Source: an uncultured Oscillospiraceae bacterium (GTDB lineage: Bacteria; Bacillota; Clostridia; Oscillospirales; Oscillospiraceae). From it: a stretch of DNA of 44,100 nt. The stretch is taken from NCBI GenBank assembly GCA_947626315.1, contig CANQRQ010000022.1, positions 1 through 44,100 of the forward strand, given 5' to 3'. A model generated the notes under the pieces. It searched no databases, had not been told where the DNA came from, and was given only the letters and a program-made list of their open reading frames with translations. Made by a program: the position numbers and the translations under genes. Shown here piece by piece: positions 24,085-33,765 of the stretch. Each line of letters begins with the position of its first letter. The stretch's first letter is position 1.

Positions 24085-26016
24085 TTAAATGTCCAGGTTT
24101 ACCACATATTTGGCGTTCTGCTCGATCCACTCCCGGCGGGGTTCCACCTCTTCGCCCATCAGCACCGTGAAGACCTGGTCGGCCCGGATGGCGTCGCTGA
24201 GGGTGATGCGCCGCAGGGTGCGCTTTTCCGGGTCCATGGTGGTCTCCCACAGCTCGTGGGGGTCCATCTCGCCCAGGCCCTTGAAGCGGGAGATATCCAC
24301 CTTTACGTTGGGATTGCCGCCCCGGAGCTCGGCGCTGATCCTGTCCCGCTCCGGCTCGGAGTAGGCCACCCGCTGGGTCTTGCCCCGGGTGAGCTTGAAC
24401 AGCGGCGGCACCGCGGAGTACACATAGCCCTTTTCGATCAGCGGCCGCATATAGCGGAAAAAGAAGGTGAGCAACAGGGTCCGGATATGGGCCCCGTCCA
24501 CGTCCGCATCGGCCATGATGATGATTTTGTGGTAGCGGAGCTTATCCAGGTTGAACTCATCCCCGATGCCGGCCCCCAGGGCCACGATCAGGGGATAGAG
24601 CTTGTCGTTGCCGTAGATTTTGTCCGCCCGGGCCTTCTCCACGTTCAGCATCTTGCCCCACATGGCCAGGATCGCCTGGAAGCGGCTGTCCCGGCCCTGG
24701 ATGGCGGAGCCGGCGGCGGAGTCGCCCTCCACGATGTAGATTTCGCAGAGGGAGGGGTCCCGCTCGTTGCAGTCCTGGAGCTTGTCCGGCATCTGGCCGC
24801 TCTCCAGCCCAGTCTTCCGGCGGACGGACTCCTTGGCCTTGCGGGCGGCTTCGCGGGCCCGGTTGGCCATCAGGGCCTTTTCCAGAATGGCCTTGGCGGC
24901 CTGGGGGTGCTCCTCAAAATACTCCGTCAGCTGCTCGGTCACCAGGCCGTCCACCAGGGTGCGGATATAGGCGTTGCCCAGCTTCTGCTTGGTCTGGCCC
25001 TCAAACTGGGCCTCCGGGAGCTTTACGGAGATCACCGCGGTGATCCCCTCCCGCACGTCCTCGCCGGACACCCGGTCCTCCCCCTTCAGGGTGTTGTTCT
25101 TGAGGCCGTAGGCGTTGATGACCCGGGTCAGGGCCGTTTTGAAGCCGGTCTCGTGCATGCCGCCCTCCGGCGTGTGGATGTCGTTGGCAAAGGAAATCAG
25201 CGTCTCGTTATAGCCGTCGTTATACTGCAGGGCGATCTCCGCCATGGCGTCGCCCTTGGCGCCGCTGATGTAGATCACTTCATTGTGGACGGGGGTCTTG
25301 TGCTTGTTGAGGAAGGAGACGAACTCCCGGATGCCGCCCTCATAGCACAGCTGCTCTTTCTGCTCCTCTCCCGGCCGCTCGTCGGCGATGGTGATGGCCA
25401 GGCCGCCGTTTAAAAACGCCTGCTCCCGCATACGGGTGTGGAGGGTCTTATAGTCGTAAACCGTGTCGTCAAACATCTCCGGGTCCGGCTTGAAGCGGAC
25501 CGTGGTGCCGGTACGGTCGGTCTCGCCTACCACATGGATCTCCTCCGTGATATCTCCCCGGGAAAAGCGCATCTGATAGATTTTTCCGTCCTTATGGACC
25601 TGGACCTCCAGCCACTCGGACAGGGCGTTGACCACCGAGGCGCCCACGCCGTGGAGGCCGCCGGAGACTTTATAACCTCCGCCGCCGAATTTGCCGCCGG
25701 CGTGGAGCACGGTAAAGACCACCTCCAGGGCAGATTTCCCCGTCTGCTCCTGGATGTCCACCGGGATACCCCGGCCGTTGTCGGACACACGGATAATGTC
25801 CCCCGGCTCGATCGCCACGTCAATATGGGTGCAGAAGCCGGCCAGGGCTTCGTCGATGGAGTTGTCGACAATCTCATAGACCAGATGGTGCAGCCCAGAG
25901 GACGAGGTGGAGCCGATATACATGCCGGGGCGTTTTCTGACCGCCTCCAGCCCTTCCAAAACCTGAATCTGCGATGCGTCGTATTCCTGCGTGACTTTTT
26001 CAATTTGATCGGACAT
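24085..26016 (-). CDS. gyrB: DNA gyrase subunit B
   Basis: A 643-residue GyrB of the short Gram-positive type. The GHKL ATPase domain shows the catalytic region [18 protein letters not shown] and [15 protein letters not shown]. The TOPRIM domain has EGDSAAGSA and DADVDGAHI. The ATG at 26016 is preferred, since the upstream GTG at 26028 lies over the GGAGGAA ribosome site. It is 45 bases after remB and 17 before gyrA. Confidence 0.98.
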   Translation of the reverse strand: MSDQIEKVTQEYDASQIQVLEGLEAVRKRPGMYIGSTSSSGLHHLVYEIVDNSIDEALAGFCTHIDVAIEPGDIIRVSDNGRGIPVDIQEQTGKSALEVVFTVLHAGGKFGGGGYKVSGGLHGVGASVVNALSEWLEVQVHKDGKIYQMRFSRGDITEEIHVVGETDRTGTTVRFKPDPEMFDDTVYDYKTLHTRMREQAFLNGGLAITIADERPGEEQKEQLCYEGGIREFVSFLNKHKTPVHNEVIYISGAKGDAMAEIALQYNDGYNETLISFANDIHTPEGGMHETGFKTALTRVINAYGLKNNTLKGEDRVSGEDVREGITAVISVKLPEAQFEGQTKQKLGNAYIRTLVDGLVTEQLTEYFEEHPQAAKAILEKALMANRAREAARKAKESVRRKTGLESGQMPDKLQDCNERDPSLCEIYIVEGDSAAGSAIQGRDSRFQAILAMWGKMLNVEKARADKIYGNDKLYPLIVALGAGIGDEFNLDKLRYHKIIIMADADVDGAHIRTLLLTFFFRYMRPLIEKGYVYSAVPPLFKLTRGKTQRVAYSEPERDRISAELRGGNPNVKVDISRFKGLGEMDPHELWETTMDPEKRTLRRITLSDAIRADQVFTVLMGEEVEPRREWIEQNAKYVVNLDI

Positions 26017-26061
26017 AGCTTCCTCCACGTGATTTTGCCAGTGATATATTGGATTGCTTTT

Positions 26062-26319
26062 TTACAACGCGCCGGTTTCCGCCCGTTTAAGCAGCGTTGC
26101 GGCGGACATCTGGCTTAAATAGACGGCGGTTTTCTCCCTGTCCTGAACGATCACAAAGGATTTTGGGATATCCTCCGCCGCGTTGACGACCAGGCCGGTT
26201 TTTTCCGCCATGGTCAGATATTTTCTGGTGAGGTGGGACTGGGAACAGATATCCAGGTCAAAAATCCCCACCACAGCCTTTTCTTCGATTACCGTGCCTT
26301 TGCCTATATGCAGATACAT
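26062..26319 (-). CDS. remB: RemB/YaaB-type extracellular-matrix regulator-like protein (DUF370)
   Basis: An 85-residue DUF370 protein in the position of B. subtilis yaaB (remB), between recF and gyrB. Typical features are the opening YLHIGKGTVI, the central GIFDLD and the segment KSFVIV. In Bacillus RemB helps activate biofilm matrix genes; the role in Clostridia is less clear. The start codon shares one base with the recF stop. Confidence 0.85.
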   Translation of the reverse strand: MYLHIGKGTVIEEKAVVGIFDLDICSQSHLTRKYLTMAEKTGLVVNAAEDIPKSFVIVQDREKTAVYLSQMSAATLLKRAETGAL

Positions 26320-27419
26320 CAGCGGACCCTGCCTTTTTCCACAAAGAAAACCTTGCCGCCGGTCCGGTTGGAGATTCCTCCGTCCTCGCAGCAGGTGATC
26401 AAGGTCTGCCCGCCGCCGATGCGGTTGAGGACAAACTCCTGCCGCTTCTCGTCCAGCTCCGAGAGCACATCGTCCAGCAGAAGAACCGGATATTCCCCCG
26501 TCTCCGCCAGCATGATCTCCCGCTCCGCCAGCTTCAGGGAGAGGGCGGCCGTCCGGGTCTGGCCCTGGGAAGCAAAGCTCCTGGCTGGCATCCCGTTAAT
26601 GGAGATCTCCAGATCGTCCTTATGGGCTCCTGTGAGACACTGGCCGGAGTCCAGCTCCGCCTGCCGGTGGCTCTCATGGTGCTCGCAGATGGCGTAATAG
26701 ATCTCCTTGGCCGGGGCAAAGGGGTCCTTCACCGTGCTGACGGTGCTGTAGCGGATGGAGAGCTCCTCCCCGCTGCCGGAAAAGGCCTTGTGGATGGCCG
26801 GCGCCGTCTGCTGCAGCCGGGCCGCGTAGGAGGCCCGGTAGCGGATCAGCTGGGCCGAGACCCGAAACATGCCGTCGGAAAATTCGTCCAGCGGCTCCAG
26901 CAGGGAGGGCTTTTCCCGCCAGTCCTTCAAAATGCGGGTCTTATGCTCATAAAGACGGTTGAACTCCGTGAGCAGCTCCCCGTAGCGGGGGCGGATCTGG
27001 CTGATGGCATTGTCCAGCAGGCGGCGGCGGACGGCCGCCCCCTCTTTGATCAGGTTCAGATCGTCCGGGCAGAAGAGCACCGTGTTCAGCACCTCCGGCA
27101 GCTCGGAGGCGTTTTTCCGAACGCCGTTGACCAGGATTCTTTTGGACTTTCCCCGGTTGAGGTCGATCTCGATCTGCTGCTCCCGGCCCTGACTCTCCAC
27201 CAGCGCCAAAAGCTGCGCCGAGGAAAAGTCAAAGCCGATCAATTCCCGGTCATAGCGGGTGTGAAAGCTGCGGCCTGTAGAGAGAAGGTACACGCTCTCC
27301 AGCAGATTGGTCTTTCCCTGGGCGTTTCGCCCGGCGATCACATTGGTCCCTTCGCCGAACTCCACCGTCTCCCACTCATAATTTCTAAAGCCGTTGAGGG
27401 CCAGCTTTTTTATTCTCAT
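26319..27419 (-). CDS. recF: DNA replication/repair protein RecF
   Basis: A 366-residue SMC-like ATPase of the RecFOR pathway, which loads RecA at gaps. Walker A is [12 protein letters not shown] (about 30-41). The ABC-type signature is in [20 protein letters not shown], and Walker B is [14 protein letters not shown]. It overlaps yaaA by four bases (ATGA) upstream and remB by one base downstream, so it is translationally coupled on both sides. Confidence 0.97.
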   Translation of the reverse strand: MRIKKLALNGFRNYEWETVEFGEGTNVIAGRNAQGKTNLLESVYLLSTGRSFHTRYDRELIGFDFSSAQLLALVESQGREQQIEIDLNRGKSKRILVNGVRKNASELPEVLNTVLFCPDDLNLIKEGAAVRRRLLDNAISQIRPRYGELLTEFNRLYEHKTRILKDWREKPSLLEPLDEFSDGMFRVSAQLIRYRASYAARLQQTAPAIHKAFSGSGEELSIRYSTVSTVKDPFAPAKEIYYAICEHHESHRQAELDSGQCLTGAHKDDLEISINGMPARSFASQGQTRTAALSLKLAEREIMLAETGEYPVLLLDDVLSELDEKRQEFVLNRIGGGQTLITCCEDGGISNRTGGKVFFVEKGRVR

Positions 27420-27628
27420 TTCCTTGTGATTTCCAGGAGGACGTTTTCAAGGCCCACCCGGTCGCCGGGGTAGAGCTTCTTCCCCCGCATGGTGCAGACC
27501 TGGCCGTTCACCGTCACAAGCCCCTCCCGGATCAGCGCCTTCGCCTCCCCGCCGGAGCCGGTGAGGGCGGCATATTTCAGCAGCGCGTCCAGCTTGATAA
27601 AGTCCGTATCAATGCTTATTTTTTCCAT
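27416..27628 (-). CDS. yaaA: YaaA-type S4-domain RNA-binding protein
   Basis: A 70-residue S4-domain protein in the classic dnaN-yaaA-recF position. It reads [20 protein letters not shown] then REGLVTVNG with the C-terminal GDRV, the S4 fold found in ribosome-associated proteins such as B. subtilis RlbA. It overlaps recF by four bases and follows dnaN by 34. Confidence 0.92.
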   Translation of the reverse strand: MEKISIDTDFIKLDALLKYAALTGSGGEAKALIREGLVTVNGQVCTMRGKKLYPGDRVGLENVLLEITRK

Positions 27629-27662
27629 ACTTTTATTTCTGAAACCCTCCGGGCCCGGTCTC

Positions 27663-28775
27663 TCAGTCCGCCGCCCGCAGACGGATCGGCAGGATCATAT
27701 AGGTGAAGGCCTCGCTGCCGTCGGCCGCCTTGAGCACGCAGGGGGAGGAGGCCGTGTTCAGGCAGACCAGGAGTTTGTCTTTCCCGGCGGCCTTCAGCGC
27801 GTCCGTCAGGTACCGGTCGTTAAAGCCTATCTCCAGCCCGTCCCCGCTGCCCTCGCAGGTGCAGATGTCCTCCGCCTTGCCGATGGGCGTGACGCACAGG
27901 CAGTCGATGGCCCCGTCCCGGAAAATCATCCGGACTGGACTGCTGTTCTTCTCGCTGACGATCAGGGAGACCCGGTCGATCACCGCCATGAGTTCCGCCC
28001 GGTCGATCTGGACCGTGTACCGGAAGTTCTCCGGGATGGACCGACGGTAATTGAGAAATTCCCCGTCCAGCCGGCGGGAGATCACCACCGTCTCGCCGAT
28101 GAAGAAGGCGATGTGCTTGGCTCCCACGGAGATCTTTACCTCGTCGTCGTTATCGCCGCAGATGCGCTCAATATCCGACAACGCGGTCCCGGGGACCACA
28201 AAGCTGCAGTTCTCCATCTTGGCGCTGTCCAGCTTCTCGCTGCGCTTGGCAAGCCGGTAGCCGTCCACAGAGACCAGTGTCAACTCGTCCCCGTTGATTT
28301 CAAAGAGGGTCCCGGTATAGATGGGGCGCACATCGTTGTCGGAGACGGCAAAGATGGTCTGGTTGATCATGCTCTTGAGGATCTTTCCGGGCAGAGCGAT
28401 GGCGTTCAGTTCGTCCACCTGGGGCATCTCCGGATAGTCGTCCGCGCTGATCCCCATGAAATGAAACTCGCTCTTCCCGCATTTCACGCTGACATTCAGG
28501 CTGCTGTCCGCCGTGACGGTGACGATCCCATCCGGCATCCGGCGCATCATTTCGCCGAAGAGCCTTGCCCCCACCACAATGGCGCCCGGCTCTTCAATGT
28601 CCGCTGCCAGCTTGGTATAAATGCCTTTTTTCAGGTCGTACCCGGTGATCTTCAGCTCCGCTCCAACTTCGATCAGAAGCCCCTCCAGCGCGCTGATGGG
28701 GCTCTTGCCCGCGGTAGCTCTGGCGGCGACGGTACTGGCCGCCTGGAGAAGGTGCTTTTCGCAAGAGAATTTCAT
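27663..28775 (-). CDS. dnaN: DNA polymerase III beta sliding clamp
   Basis: A 370-residue beta clamp of normal length. It is a dimeric ring that tethers polymerase to DNA. It starts [13 protein letters not shown] and ends YMILPIRLR, matching the conserved C-terminal M-P-(I/M)-R motif of the hydrophobic partner-binding cleft. It has a strong GGGAGGA ribosome site. It is separated from dnaA by oriC. Confidence 0.98.
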   Translation of the reverse strand: MKFSCEKHLLQAASTVAARATAGKSPISALEGLLIEVGAELKITGYDLKKGIYTKLAADIEEPGAIVVGARLFGEMMRRMPDGIVTVTADSSLNVSVKCGKSEFHFMGISADDYPEMPQVDELNAIALPGKILKSMINQTIFAVSDNDVRPIYTGTLFEINGDELTLVSVDGYRLAKRSEKLDSAKMENCSFVVPGTALSDIERICGDNDDEVKISVGAKHIAFFIGETVVISRRLDGEFLNYRRSIPENFRYTVQIDRAELMAVIDRVSLIVSEKNSSPVRMIFRDGAIDCLCVTPIGKAEDICTCEGSGDGLEIGFNDRYLTDALKAAGKDKLLVCLNTASSPCVLKAADGSEAFTYMILPIRLRAAD

Positions 28776-29000
28776 ATCTTTTCCTCCCTGGAATTTTTTT
28801 ATCTAGCTATTAAGAGGTTAATTTTTTTAGTGCTGGTAGTAGTAGAAAAATTTATTGTGGAAAACGCGGAAAAAGCCCAAGAATATGGGAAAAACGCTGT
28901 TAAGGAAAATGTGGAAAATTTTTTTCTTTTCCACAGGAGCGGCGGCGTTTTTTCTTTTCCACAGCTTGTTTTCCGCCTTGTTTGCGCTTTTGTGGAAAAG
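28776..29000. other. oriC: oriC, chromosomal replication origin between dnaA and dnaN
   Basis: The 225-base gap holds five exact TTTTCCACA-type DnaA boxes: 28856-28864 (plus-strand TGTGGAAAA), 28910-28918 (same), 28927-28935 and 28955-28963 (TTTTCCACA), and 28991-28999 (TGTGGAAAA). On the dnaN side lie a TAGTAGTAG run (28837-28845), which read 3' to 5' away from the boxes is the DnaA-trio pattern, and an AT-rich stretch (28790-28830) suited to unwinding. This matches the Bacillus arrangement of boxes, trio and unwinding element. dnaA and dnaN flank it on the minus strand. Function is inferred. Confidence 0.9.
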
Positions 29001-30311
29001 TCAGACGGAGTTGATATTGGAGGTAATGTCCCGCACGGTGGCCGCCATGGAGGGGTCTGTCTTTAACAGATCCTCCACCTTTCGGATGGAGCTGAGGACG
29101 GTGGCGTGGTTCCGGTCCTCATATTGGGCGCCGATATCCTTGAGGGAGAGATTGGTCAACGAGCGCATCAGGTACATGGAGACCTGCCGGGCGATAGCCG
29201 TGTTTTTGGAGCGGCTCTGCCCCCTCAGATCCTCCTCCTTCAGGGAATAGTACCGGGCGGTCTCCCGGATGATGCTGTCCGGCGTGGGAATATAGGTCCC
29301 GGTACGAATCACGTCTTTAATGGCGCGTTTGACGGAATCGATGGTGATCACGTCGTCCAGGATTTCCTTGTAGGCGGTCAGGCGCTTGATCACGCCCTCC
29401 AGCTGGCGGATGTTGGCGGTGATGTTGGAGGCGATGTATTCCACCGCCTCGTCGGAGAGGAGAAGCCCCAGCTGCGCGGCCTTGTTGCGGATAATGGCCA
29501 TGCGGGTCTCCAGATCCGGCGGCTGGATATCCGCCATCAGGCCGCCCTCAAAGCGGGTGCGGAGCCGGTCGTCCAGCAGGGACATCTCCATGGGCGTCCG
29601 GTCCGAGGTAATAACGATCTGATGCCCGGCCTCATAGATGTTGTTGAAGGTGTGAAAAAATTCGTTCTGGGTCTGCTGCTTGCCGGCGATAAACTGAATG
29701 TCGTCCACCAGAAACAGGTCCACATTCCGGTACTTGGTGCGAAATTCCTCTGCGGTGCCGTCTTTGATGGATTTGACCAGCTGATTGGTAAATTCGTCCC
29801 CCTTGATGTAGGCGATTTTTTTCGTCCTGTCCCGCTCGTGGATGGCCTGGCCGATGGCCAGGAGCAGATGAGTCTTTCCCAGGCCGGAGTTGCCGTAGAT
29901 GAAAAGGGGATTGTAGTTTTTCCCCGGATTTTCCGCCACGGCCACCGCCGCGGCGTGGGCGAACTTGTTGGAGGTGCCCACGATGAAACGGTCAAAGGTG
30001 TAGCCGGCCATCTCCGGCAGAAGATTGTCCTCCTCCTTTTTGGCGGAGGAATAGTCGTTGATCTCGTCTCCGGCCAGGATGGTCAGCTCAAATTCGCAGG
30101 AGAACAGATCGTACAGAGCGGCCTTTATAATGTCTGCGAAGCGGGAGAGAAGAATACTGCGCTTAAAATCGGTGCTGGTGTGCAGGACCAGGCGGCAGTC
30201 CTCCACCTCTACCGGCTCACAGTCCGAAAACCAGGTGGTGATGGCGATGGGCGTGAGCTGCTTTGAGAGAATCTTTAAGACTTCGTTCCATATATCTCTG
30301 AGAGAATTCAT
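29001..30311 (-). CDS. dnaA: Chromosomal replication initiator DnaA
   Basis: A 436-residue DnaA. Domain I (about 1-80) is followed by a short acidic linker, the AAA+ domain with Walker A GNSGLGKTHL and Walker B LFLVDDIQF, and domain IV with the box-binding signature RNHATVLSS near the C-terminus. It binds DnaA boxes and opens oriC when ATP-bound. GAGGTAA serves as the ribosome site. It is the first gene of a colinear run reaching to 16857. Confidence 0.98.
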   Translation of the reverse strand: MNSLRDIWNEVLKILSKQLTPIAITTWFSDCEPVEVEDCRLVLHTSTDFKRSILLSRFADIIKAALYDLFSCEFELTILAGDEINDYSSAKKEEDNLLPEMAGYTFDRFIVGTSNKFAHAAAVAVAENPGKNYNPLFIYGNSGLGKTHLLLAIGQAIHERDRTKKIAYIKGDEFTNQLVKSIKDGTAEEFRTKYRNVDLFLVDDIQFIAGKQQTQNEFFHTFNNIYEAGHQIVITSDRTPMEMSLLDDRLRTRFEGGLMADIQPPDLETRMAIIRNKAAQLGLLLSDEAVEYIASNITANIRQLEGVIKRLTAYKEILDDVITIDSVKRAIKDVIRTGTYIPTPDSIIRETARYYSLKEEDLRGQSRSKNTAIARQVSMYLMRSLTNLSLKDIGAQYEDRNHATVLSSIRKVEDLLKTDPSMAATVRDITSNINSV

Positions 30312-30419
30312 CTTTGGATTACCTCACTCGGCAAAAGGTTTAATTCCGCCCCAGGGAGTAAAAAACAGAAATAAGGCTGCCTGGCCGCGCGGCTTTCCGA
30401 AAACAGCCAACATGTAAAC

Positions 30420-30448
30420 ATTATAGCAAATCCCCTGTATATTTGCAA
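30420..30448 (-). promoter_or_regulatory. dnaA promoter
   Basis: On the minus strand, TTGCAA (30448-30443), a 17-base spacer and TATAAT (30425-30420). The predicted leader is about 100 bases. No perfect DnaA box lies in this region, so classical DnaA autorepression is not evident. Confidence 0.8.
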
Positions 30449-30477
30449 GATAAAAAGAAGATATAAATATAATATAG

Positions 30478-30520
30478 AAGATATCTAGATGAAGACAAAG
30501 TGTCTTCACCTAGATATCTT
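30478..30520. repeat. Large hairpin upstream of dnaA
   Basis: Arms of 20 bases (30478-30497 and 30501-30520; core TAGATGAAGACA) pair at 19 of 20 positions around a 3-base loop. Its right arm shares its last three bases with the next hairpin, that of repeat copy 2. It lies 30 bases upstream of the dnaA -35. Confidence 0.85.
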
Positions 30521-30645
30521 ATCCAAGAACATTCAAAAATGCTCTTGGATAAGAGTAGATTGAACGATGAAAGGGGGCTCCCGCCCCCTCTCTGCCCTCT
30601 CCCCCTGCGTGATTATACACAGTTCTTCTGTTTGTCTACAGTCTG
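30518..30645 (+). repeat. Interspersed palindromic repeat, full copy 2
   Basis: A 128-base copy. The 36-base hairpin (30518-30553, one mispair) is followed by ATTGAACGATGAAAGGGGGC (30559-30578), the C-rich stretch to CTCCCCCTGC, and the ending GTCTACAGTCTG (30634-30645). It is in opposite orientation to copy 1 at 9459-9584. With the hairpin and dnaA promoter it fills the 410-base gap 30312-30721; no gene was seen there. Confidence 0.88.
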
Positions 30646-30671
30646 AGATATTCTTGGCGGAAAATGAATGA

Positions 30672-30714
30672 AAAAAACAGCAGGACCGTTAAAAGGAAGG
30701 CCCTGCTGTTTTTC
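30672..30714 (-). terminator. Terminator of the 30722-32296 gene
   Basis: A stem of about 14 bp (AAAAACAGCAGG at 30673-30684 and CCTGCTGTTTTT at 30702-30713) with T-run on the minus strand, ending eight bases from the stop codon. Confidence 0.8.
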
Positions 30715-30721
30715 AAAATTT

Positions 30722-32296
30722 TCAGTTTGGAACGGCGGATGCAAAATAGAGCACGTCGCTGATGATTTTCTCCCATCCAAACTGGACGGGGTTGATAAGC
30801 TTGCCGTTAAAGACGGTAGTGGCGGTCTGGCCGCCGTCCAGGGTGTAGGCCTTGACGCAGCCCTTTGCCAGCATGGCGTCCGTCGCCACCCGCAGGGTCA
30901 CCAGATAGTAGTGATCCGGCAATTCGCAGTTGATGTTCAGGCTCAGATAGTGCCGGTCCCCCAGCATGCCCAGGGCGCTTCTGGCGTAGAGGTCCTGGAT
31001 TTCTCCCCAGGGGTATGTATAGGGCGTGACGTCCGCGCCGCCGTCGATCAGCACGGGGCCGAAACAGAGAGAGTATAGCACGTCGTTTTCATCAATAAAG
31101 GACTGGGCCTGCTCCTGGGTTTCAAACTGCCCCCGGTAGGAGAAGAGCATGTCTCCGCCGGAGGTGATATAGCAGGTATCGCAGGTGTTGGGCTCAAAAC
31201 GGTAAATGGTCCTGTCATAGACGGAGATCCCGCAGGCGCGGCCGTGACAGTACATGTCCCCTCCAAGGGCGAGCACGGCGTTGGTCTTGGCGGCAAAGGC
31301 GGATGTAGTTTCAAATTCCAGGCTGCCGAACTGATCCCCTGCGATCCGCCGGCGGAGCTGGGAGCCGTCCGCCACTACGACCTCCGAGAAGGTTCCTACG
31401 GCCCGTTCGGTATCCTCCTGCCAGACAAGAACCAGGAGCGATTCATCCAGATAATAGCGGATGGGCCGGCCGGTCAGGAAGGGGAGATCCCGGTTCCAGG
31501 CGGTCTTCTGTCCGTCCAGAAGCAGCTGGGCGAGGGGGGATTGGAGCAGTTCTTCAATAACCGCCGGGTCCTCCGTCTCGCCAAAGCAGCTCGGATCCGG
31601 AACGGGGCCGGCCAGGGCGTCTTCCGCTATATGGTAATGAAGAGGGAGGAAGGGCAGGTTCTCCGTCGCGCCGGCATAGAGCTCTTCGGCGATTTGGTCC
31701 CAGTCAAAGGCCAGGTCCGAGAGCAGAAGAGCCTCCACTTCACTGCCGTTGAGAAGCTGCCAGGAATCCTCCTCAAAGGAAAAGCGGAGGGTCAGATGCC
31801 TGGAGGATAGAAAGGCCTCCGGTGCCTCCAGCCGGGTCCTCAGCAGCTGTTCAAAGGCCCCGGCGGTCAGCTCCTCTTTAAAATGCAGGCTGTCGTCATA
31901 GAGCTCGTCAAGCCGGACAGCTCTTGCCGCCGTCTGGGTGAGAGTCTCCATCATCTCTTCCTCCAGGCCCTGGGGCAGCTTTTCCGGGTCCAGAAAGGAC
32001 AGGGAGAGGGGCACGGAGCAGGCCCAGAGCCCCTCCTCCTGCGTCTCTCCAAACTGAAAAGCCCGAGCGTCCTCCGCGGCCTGGGAGAGAAGCTGGCCCC
32101 AGTCGGTCTCCGCCGCCGGGGACCGGAGCCCCGCCAGAAAATCCGTGATCCCCTCCGTCGGGGGAGGAGAGGCGTTCCTCTTATGCAGCTTCAGACCAAA
32201 CAGACCCCCCACAGCGGCCAGGGCCAGAAAGAGCAGGAGCAGAAACCAGAGAAGGACCTTCAGCCAAAGCTTTTTCTTTTTTCGGTTTTGGTGCAT
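30722..32296 (-). CDS. Membrane-anchored protein with phosphodiester glycosidase (NAGPA-like) domain
   Basis: A 524-residue protein. A Lys-rich start and one membrane helix (about 10-36) are followed by a long extracytoplasmic region of unknown fold (about 45-330). A C-terminal NAGPA/DUF2233-type domain (about 335-522) is marked by TNAVLALGGDMYC and, near the end, YTLDGGQTATTVFNGKLINP, the paired Gly-Asp and LDGG-(S/T) boxes of that family. Relatives hydrolyse GlcNAc-phosphodiester bonds, and bacterial members are linked to wall glycopolymers. The substrate here is unknown. Its own terminators flank it on both sides, so it is a single-gene unit. Confidence 0.75.
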   Translation of the reverse strand: MHQNRKKKKLWLKVLLWFLLLLFLALAAVGGLFGLKLHKRNASPPPTEGITDFLAGLRSPAAETDWGQLLSQAAEDARAFQFGETQEEGLWACSVPLSLSFLDPEKLPQGLEEEMMETLTQTAARAVRLDELYDDSLHFKEELTAGAFEQLLRTRLEAPEAFLSSRHLTLRFSFEEDSWQLLNGSEVEALLLSDLAFDWDQIAEELYAGATENLPFLPLHYHIAEDALAGPVPDPSCFGETEDPAVIEELLQSPLAQLLLDGQKTAWNRDLPFLTGRPIRYYLDESLLVLVWQEDTERAVGTFSEVVVADGSQLRRRIAGDQFGSLEFETTSAFAAKTNAVLALGGDMYCHGRACGISVYDRTIYRFEPNTCDTCYITSGGDMLFSYRGQFETQEQAQSFIDENDVLYSLCFGPVLIDGGADVTPYTYPWGEIQDLYARSALGMLGDRHYLSLNINCELPDHYYLVTLRVATDAMLAKGCVKAYTLDGGQTATTVFNGKLINPVQFGWEKIISDVLYFASAVPN

Positions 32297-32314
32297 ACCG
32301 TTCCCTCTTTCGAC

Positions 32315-32348
32315 GGAAAAAAGGACCCTGCAGTGGGTCCCTTTTTCC
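32315..32348 (-). terminator. Terminator of asnS
   Basis: A 14-base stem (32315-32328 with 32335-32348, one mispair), with its T-run within the distal arm on the minus strand, starts ten bases past the asnS stop. Confidence 0.75.
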
Positions 32349-32357
32349 GCGTGATCT

Positions 32358-33752
32358 TTAGAAATCCGCGTTGCCGGTGGTGCGGGGGTGGAGCTCCACG
32401 TCCCGGATGTTTGAGACGCCGGTCAGATACATGACCAGCCGCTCAAAGCCCAGGCCAAAGCCCGCGTGGCGGCAGCTGCCGTAGCGCCGGAGATCCAGAT
32501 ACCACCAGTAGTCCTCCTCCTTCAGGCCCAGCTCCGCCATCCGCTGCTGCAGCACCTCCAGCCGCTCTTCACGCTGGCTGCCGCCGATGATCTCCCCGAT
32601 CCCGGGCACCAGGCAGTCCGCCGCGGCGACGGTCTTCCCGTCGTCGTTCAGGCGCATGTAAAAGGCCTTGATCTCCTTGGGGTAGTCGGTGACAAAAATC
32701 GGCTTTTGGAAAACCTTTTCGGTCAGGTAGCGCTCATGTTCGGTCTGCAGGTCCATGCCCCATTTTACCGGGTAGTCGAACTTCTGCCCGCTCTTCTGGA
32801 GAATATCCACCGCCTCGGTGTAGCTGACGCGGCCAAACTCACTGCCGGCCACATTGCGCAGACGGTCCACCAGGCCCTTGTCCACAAAGGAGTTGAAAAA
32901 CTCCATCTCCTGGGGACAGCGCTCAAAGACCCGGTTGATCACAAATTTGACCATGGCCTCGGCCAGCTCCATATCGTCCTCCAGGTCCGCAAAGGCGATC
33001 TCCGGCTCGATCATCCAGAACTCCGCCGCGTGCCGCTGGGTATAGGAGACCTCCGCCCGGAAGGTGGGGCCGAAGGTGTACACATCTCCGAAGGCCATGG
33101 CGAAGTTTTCACAGTTGAGCTGCCCGGAAACGGTGAGGCTGGTGACCTTGCCGAAAAAGTCCTTGCTGTCGTCCACCGTACCGTCCTCTTTCCGGGGCGG
33201 GTTGTTCAGATCCAGCGTGGTGACCCGGAACATCTCCCCGGCGCCCTCGCAGTCAGACCCGGTGATGATGGGGGTGTGCACATAAACAAAGCCCCGGCTC
33301 TGGAAAAACTCATGAATGGCCTGGGCGGCCACGCTGCGCACCCGAAAGACCGCGGAGAACAGATTGGTACGGGGCCGCAGATGCTGAATGGTCCGCAGAA
33401 ATTCTACGCTGTGCCGCTTCTTCTGGAGCGGATAATCCGGCGTGGAGGGGCCCTCCACGCTGATCTCCGCCGCCTTCAGCTCAAAGGGCTGCTTGGCCTC
33501 CGGCGTCAGCACCAGCTCTCCCCGGACGATCAGGGCCGCGCCCACGTTCAGCCGGGCGATCTCCTCATAATTGGCCAGGCTCTCCCGGGCGAAGACCACC
33601 TGCAGAGACTTGAAGCAGCTGCCGTCGTTGAGCTCAATAAAGCCGAAATTTTTCATGTCCCGCACCGTGCGGACCCAGCCGCAGACGGTGAGCGTCTGCC
33701 CGGAGAAGGCCTCGGGAGAGGCAAAAATTCCAGAAATTCTCTGCCTTTTCAT
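32358..33752 (-). CDS. asnS: Asparagine-tRNA ligase
   Basis: A 464-residue class IIb synthetase. The N-terminal OB-fold reads [12 protein letters not shown] followed by GFIELNDGS. The catalytic core has motif 2 near [16 protein letters not shown] and motif 3 [15 protein letters not shown] at the C-terminus. The absence of the AspRS insertion and the AsnRS-like motif-2 context support Asn rather than Asp specificity. It starts 14 bases after dgkB with a GAGGGGA site, suggesting a two-gene operon. No T-box is seen. Confidence 0.95.
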   Translation of the reverse strand: MKRQRISGIFASPEAFSGQTLTVCGWVRTVRDMKNFGFIELNDGSCFKSLQVVFARESLANYEEIARLNVGAALIVRGELVLTPEAKQPFELKAAEISVEGPSTPDYPLQKKRHSVEFLRTIQHLRPRTNLFSAVFRVRSVAAQAIHEFFQSRGFVYVHTPIITGSDCEGAGEMFRVTTLDLNNPPRKEDGTVDDSKDFFGKVTSLTVSGQLNCENFAMAFGDVYTFGPTFRAEVSYTQRHAAEFWMIEPEIAFADLEDDMELAEAMVKFVINRVFERCPQEMEFFNSFVDKGLVDRLRNVAGSEFGRVSYTEAVDILQKSGQKFDYPVKWGMDLQTEHERYLTEKVFQKPIFVTDYPKEIKAFYMRLNDDGKTVAAADCLVPGIGEIIGGSQREERLEVLQQRMAELGLKEEDYWWYLDLRRYGSCRHAGFGLGFERLVMYLTGVSNIRDVELHPRTTGNADF

Positions 33753-33765
33753 ATCTGTCCCCTCA

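Noticed and set aside
30518-30553. DnaA-box-like TTATCCAAG and CTTGGATAA at the ends of the repeat hairpin near dnaA
   Set aside because: Only 7 of 9 bases match, the same ends occur in copy 1 far from the origin, and copy 3 has a different sequence there, so this is a property of the repeat rather than an origin element.
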